DNA of 64,000 nucleotides, from NCBI RefSeq assembly GCF_013415105.1, contig NZ_JACCDF010000003.1, forward strand, positions 1-64,000, written 5' to 3'. Origin of the DNA: Vreelandella salicampi (lineage in GTDB: Bacteria; Pseudomonadota; Gammaproteobacteria; Pseudomonadales; Halomonadaceae). Below are positions 60,102 to 64,000 of this stretch, one piece after another. A model generated the notes under the pieces. The model was not told the DNA's origin. It saw only the letters and a program-made list of their open reading frames with translations, and did no database searches. Position 1 is the stretch's first letter; the number at the start of each line of letters is the position of its first letter. Position numbers and translations under genes: made by a program.

Positions 60102-60851
60102 ATGATGCGGCGACTGCTGCTTTCCAACGACGACGGCGTTCATGCGCCCGGCCTGCGCGCGCTGTATGAGGCGCTGACGGCGCACGCGAAAGTGCGTGTA
60201 GTGGCGCCGGATCGCGACCGTAGCGGGGCAAGTAATTCGCTGACACTGTCCCGCCCGCTACGCCTGAGCGCGTTGGATAATGGGTTTTACAGCGTCGATG
60301 GCACGCCGGCCGATTGCGTTTACCTCGGCGTCAATGGGGTTTGGGATGAGATGCCCGACTTGGTTATCTCGGGAATCAATCACGGCAGCAATCTTGGCGA
60401 TGACGTGCTTTATTCCGGTACCGTAGCCGCCGCCATGGAGGGGCGCAACTTAGGCATGACAGCGATTGCCATGTCGCTTTGCGGTGAGCGCTACTTTGAG
60501 ACCGCCGCGAAAATGGCCGCCACCCTCGTCGGCGCGGCGGATCAACTCTCGCTACCCCCACGTACGTTATTGAATGTTAACGTGCCGGATGTGCCCTGGG
60601 AGCAAGTTCGCGGTGTGCGGGTCACGCGTCTCGGCTTTCGCGGCCCGGCGGCCAAACCGCTCGCCACCGAAGACCCTAGGGGCCGCACGCGTTATTGGAT
60701 CGCCGCGGTGGGGGAGAATGCCGATGATGGCGAAGATACGGATTTTGCCGCCGTGGAGGCGGGTTTTGTCTCCATCACGCCGCTGCAGACCGATTTAACC
60801 CGCCACCCAGCGCGTGGCGATGTGCAGGATTGGTTGGATGCTTTTGCCTAA
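60102..60851 (+). CDS. surE: 5'/3'-nucleotidase SurE
   Basis: A 249-residue phosphatase. The metal site begins with [13 protein letters not shown] (the DD pair at 9-10), with [19 protein letters not shown] as the second block. It removes phosphate from nucleoside monophosphates under stress. AGGAG precedes paired ATGs at 60102 and 60105. It lies in the surE-pcm-nlpD-rpoS order with popT inserted after pcm. Confidence 0.95.
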   Translation: MMRRLLLSNDDGVHAPGLRALYEALTAHAKVRVVAPDRDRSGASNSLTLSRPLRLSALDNGFYSVDGTPADCVYLGVNGVWDEMPDLVISGINHGSNLGDDVLYSGTVAAAMEGRNLGMTAIAMSLCGERYFETAAKMAATLVGAADQLSLPPRTLLNVNVPDVPWEQVRGVRVTRLGFRGPAAKPLATEDPRGRTRYWIAAVGENADDGEDTDFAAVEAGFVSITPLQTDLTRHPARGDVQDWLDAFA

Positions 60852-61515
60852 GTTATCTCCCACAGAGTTGCGCGGACGCGGCATGACCTCGCAGCGCACG
60901 CGTGACCGGATGGTCGAGCGTATGGCGCATCAGGGCATTCGCGATGAGCGGGTGTTGGCGGTGATGGCCAACGCGCCACGGCATCTGTTTGTCGATGAGG
61001 CGCTAGCCCACCGCGCCTACGAAGATACGTCGTTGCCCATTGGCTTTGGGCAGACACTCTCGCAACCGCTGACCGTGGCGCGCATGACGGAGCTGACGCT
61101 TCGTGAGGCGCCGCGTCGCGTATTGGAACTCGGCACCGGTTCGGGGTATCAAACGTTAATTCTTTCACGCTTAGTGCCTGAACTCTATTCACTTGAGCGT
61201 ATTTATGCCTTACACCAGCGCGCCGCTCAGCGGCTTAGGCGGTTGGACGCAAAAGCGCGTCTTGCGGTAGCAGATGGCAGTAGCGGTTGGCCACATGCGG
61301 CCCCCTTTGATGTCATTTTGCTCACCGCCTGCGCTCAGGCGCTTCCGCCGACGCTGCTAGAACAGCTAAGCGATGGCGGTGTGCTGATTGCACCGCTGGA
61401 AGAAGCCGACGGTACCCAGTGGCTCACGCAGGTGCGACGGGTCGGGCAAGATTACGACAAGCGCCGGCTAGAGCCGGTGCGGTTTGTTCCCCTGTTGCAA
61501 GGAGTGGTGGATTGA
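60838..61515 (+). CDS. pcm: protein-L-isoaspartate O-methyltransferase
   Basis: A 225-residue repair enzyme. The SAM loop is [16 protein letters not shown], and [18 protein letters not shown] is the substrate-side signature. It methylates isoaspartyl residues in damaged proteins. The likely ATG at 60838 overlaps the end of surE by 14 bases; an ATG at 60883 is possible. Its TGA overlaps the popT TTG. Confidence 0.93.
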   Translation: MLLPKLSPTELRGRGMTSQRTRDRMVERMAHQGIRDERVLAVMANAPRHLFVDEALAHRAYEDTSLPIGFGQTLSQPLTVARMTELTLREAPRRVLELGTGSGYQTLILSRLVPELYSLERIYALHQRAAQRLRRLDAKARLAVADGSSGWPHAAPFDVILLTACAQALPPTLLEQLSDGGVLIAPLEEADGTQWLTQVRRVGQDYDKRRLEPVRFVPLLQGVVD

Positions 61516-62477
61516 AGCGTCAAACATTGGGCATCTTTTTTAAAGGCGCCGGGATGGGCGCCGCTGACGCGGTGCCTGGAGTGTCAGGCGGGACGATTGC
61601 GTTCGTCACCGGCATTTATGAGGAGCTGATTTACACCATTAGCCAATTTGGTCCGAGTGCCTGGGGAGCTTTTCGCCAAGAGGGGGTAAAAGGGGTATGG
61701 CGCCATCTGAATCTGGTCTTTTTGCTGCCCTTGCTGCTAGGGGTCGCGGTCAGTTTGTTCAGCGTGGCACACTTGGCAGTTTGGCTGATGGAGGCGCACC
61801 CGCTGCTGCTTAATGGCTTCTTTTTTGGGCTCGTTGCCGCCTCGGCACTGGTGGTGCACCAGGCGCATCGTCATTGGAAGCTCTGGTACGTGCTGCCGTT
61901 GATCGTGGGGCTTGTGATTGCTAAGGCATTGCCGGGACTGATGCCGCTTGTGCTGATGCTGGGTAACGAAGCGCTGATCGTGGCGGTGGCTGGCGCGATT
62001 GCGATTAGCGCAATGATACTTCCCGGTGTGTCGGGTAGCTTCTTGCTTCTCACCATGGGGCTTTATGGCACGATTATGCAGGCGATACGCGGGTTTGATA
62101 TGACCGTGATCGCAATTTTTGCGGCTGGCTGCGCCGTTGGTCTTGCGCTCTTCTCGCGTCTTTTGTCGTGGCTCTTGCGCCGCCATCATGGTGCCACCAT
62201 GCAGTTGCTATTAGGCTTTATTATCGGTTCGTTGCCGGTTCTCTGGCCTTGGCGCGAGCTGGTAAGCTATCAACTAGGCCCCAATGGGCAGATGATCCCG
62301 TTGGCGCATCGTTACCTGATGCCGGATGATTACGCGGTACTGATCGGCGGCTCCGCTCAGGTTTGGGGAGTTATCGCTCTCATGCTAGTGGGGGCGGCGT
62401 TGGTTGTCGCACTCAATCGCCACGCCTCAGGCTCAAACACGTCACGCGGCGCTCACCTCAGCGCTGAAAAGGAGTAA
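61512..62477 (+). CDS. popT: DUF368 undecaprenyl phosphate translocase (PopT-like)
   Basis: A 321-residue membrane protein with about eight helices, and the defining DUF368 motifs GAADAVPGVSGGTIAFVTG near the start and MILPGVSGSFLLL in the middle, which are internal repeats. DUF368 proteins (PopT) were shown to return undecaprenyl phosphate across the inner membrane and to matter at alkaline pH, which suits a salt- or alkali-adapted host. The start is TTG 61512, overlapping the pcm stop (TTGA), with AGGAG eight bases upstream; longer readings into pcm give no homology. Confidence 0.9.
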   Translation: MKRQTLGIFFKGAGMGAADAVPGVSGGTIAFVTGIYEELIYTISQFGPSAWGAFRQEGVKGVWRHLNLVFLLPLLLGVAVSLFSVAHLAVWLMEAHPLLLNGFFFGLVAASALVVHQAHRHWKLWYVLPLIVGLVIAKALPGLMPLVLMLGNEALIVAVAGAIAISAMILPGVSGSFLLLTMGLYGTIMQAIRGFDMTVIAIFAAGCAVGLALFSRLLSWLLRRHHGATMQLLLGFIIGSLPVLWPWRELVSYQLGPNGQMIPLAHRYLMPDDYAVLIGGSAQVWGVIALMLVGAALVVALNRHASGSNTSRGAHLSAEKE

Positions 62478-62484
62478 GAATTGC

Positions 62485-63522
<1,038 letters not shown>

Positions 63523-63625
63523 ATCGACGCCTCAATAATGATAAAAGCAAACACAACAGCGGCGCACATAACGTTCTTGGCGTTCAGTTAGCAGAACAAA
63601 AGGCGAGATAACGGGGGTGGGGACG

Positions 63626-64000
63626 ATGAGTATGCTGGAACGAGAACTACAGGAAGTAGATCTTAGTGATGCGGAAGAAGCGCTAAGCGAGATAGACAGC
63701 GAAGCGGCAGCTGCCGAAGAAGAAGCGTTTGAAAAAGCGCTCGGACGCGAAGGCCGCCAGCAGCAGCAAAGCCTGGATGCCACGCAGATCTATCTCAATG
63801 AAATTGGCTTCTCGCCGCTTTTAACGCCCGAAGAAGAGGTCCACTACGGTCGCTTAGCGCGTAAAGGTGACCCGCTTGGACGCTCGCGGATGATTGAGTC
63901 CAACCTGCGTCTGGTGGTAAAGATCGCTCGCCGTTACCTTAACCGTGGCTTGACGCTTCTGGATTTGATCGAAGAGGGCAACTTAGGCCTCATTCGTGCC
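63626..64000 (+). CDS. rpoS: RNA polymerase sigma factor RpoS (partial, right edge)
   Basis: 125 codons are present, open at the window edge. After an acidic N-terminus ([20 protein letters not shown]), region 1.2 ([20 protein letters not shown]) and region 2 ([33 protein letters not shown]) identify a primary-type sigma factor. The position directly after nlpD makes it RpoS rather than RpoD. It governs the stationary-phase and general stress response. ATG 63626 follows a GGGGTGGGGA stretch. Confidence 0.95.
   Translation, partial: MSMLERELQEVDLSDAEEALSEIDSEAAAAEEEAFEKALGREGRQQQQSLDATQIYLNEIGFSPLLTPEEEVHYGRLARKGDPLGRSRMIESNLRLVVKIARRYLNRGLTLLDLIEEGNLGLIRA

Overview
The window reads as a chromosome segment of a gammaproteobacterium of the Halomonadaceae (Halomonas-like). 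The evidence is protein content and gene order: a trkA-trkH potassium-uptake pair beside def-fmt-rsmB; lysM-dprA-tsaC-hemF-aroE; the long block cysE-iscR-iscS-iscA-ndk-rlmN-pilW-rodZ-ispG-hisS-yfgM-bamB-der; queA-tgt-yajC-secD-secF; and ftsB-ispD-ispF-truD-surE-pcm-popT-nlpD-rpoS. Most genes are GC-rich and tightly packed, with many 1-4 nt stop/start overlaps. I saw no rRNA, tRNA, CRISPR array or intact insertion sequence.

Region by region. (1) 1-5700 is an accessory island. It holds a 5'-truncated MFS transporter, a RhuM/Fic-Doc fusion gene under a near-consensus LexA box, two small metabolic-type genes (DUF1330, cupin), a Septu-like defence pair (ptuA ATPase, ptuB HNH nuclease) and a decayed second RhuM fragment. 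(2) 5.7-11.7 kb has tapT, an EamA transporter, a TraB-family protein, trkH, trkA and dodecin. (3) 11.8-21.7 kb has rsmB-fmt-def reading left and lysM-dprA-tsaC-hemF-aroE reading right, then a small membrane protein, an M48 lipoprotein protease and a DUF815 ATPase. (4) 21.7-34.4 kb is a long leftward series from cysE to der covering Fe-S assembly, tRNA/rRNA modification, cell shape, isoprenoid synthesis and outer-membrane assembly. The isc part is reduced: iscU, hscB, hscA and fdx are missing, and IscS lacks its usual C-terminal tail. An IscR-type operator overlaps the cysE stop codon. (5) 34.5-42.5 kb has trmJ, a SuhB whose metal-binding motif is destroyed, an array of eight 51-bp REP units, a strong bidirectional terminator, and secF-secD-yajC-tgt-queA reading left. 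(6) 42.8-49.0 kb is one giant gene for a 2061-residue repetitive surface protein with about eleven divergent repeats of 112-133 residues. (7) 49.0-57.3 kb has ridA, then a leftward unit of aldehyde dehydrogenase, hybrid histidine kinase, REC-GGDEF-EAL protein and HexR, whose last three genes are joined by TAATG junctions, then a FemAB-like acyltransferase. (8) 57.4-64.0 kb is the ftsB-to-rpoS block; rpoS runs off the right edge.

Together the core genes cover osmotic and ionic adaptation (Trk, PopT), envelope assembly (Sec, BamB, YfgM, NlpD, FtsB, RodZ), translation quality and the general stress response. The parts most worth a second look are the SOS-linked RhuM-Fic gene next to a Septu-like system, the SuhB pseudo-enzyme, the IscU-less isc cluster, the repeat-built surface protein and the coupling of HexR to c-di-GMP signalling genes.
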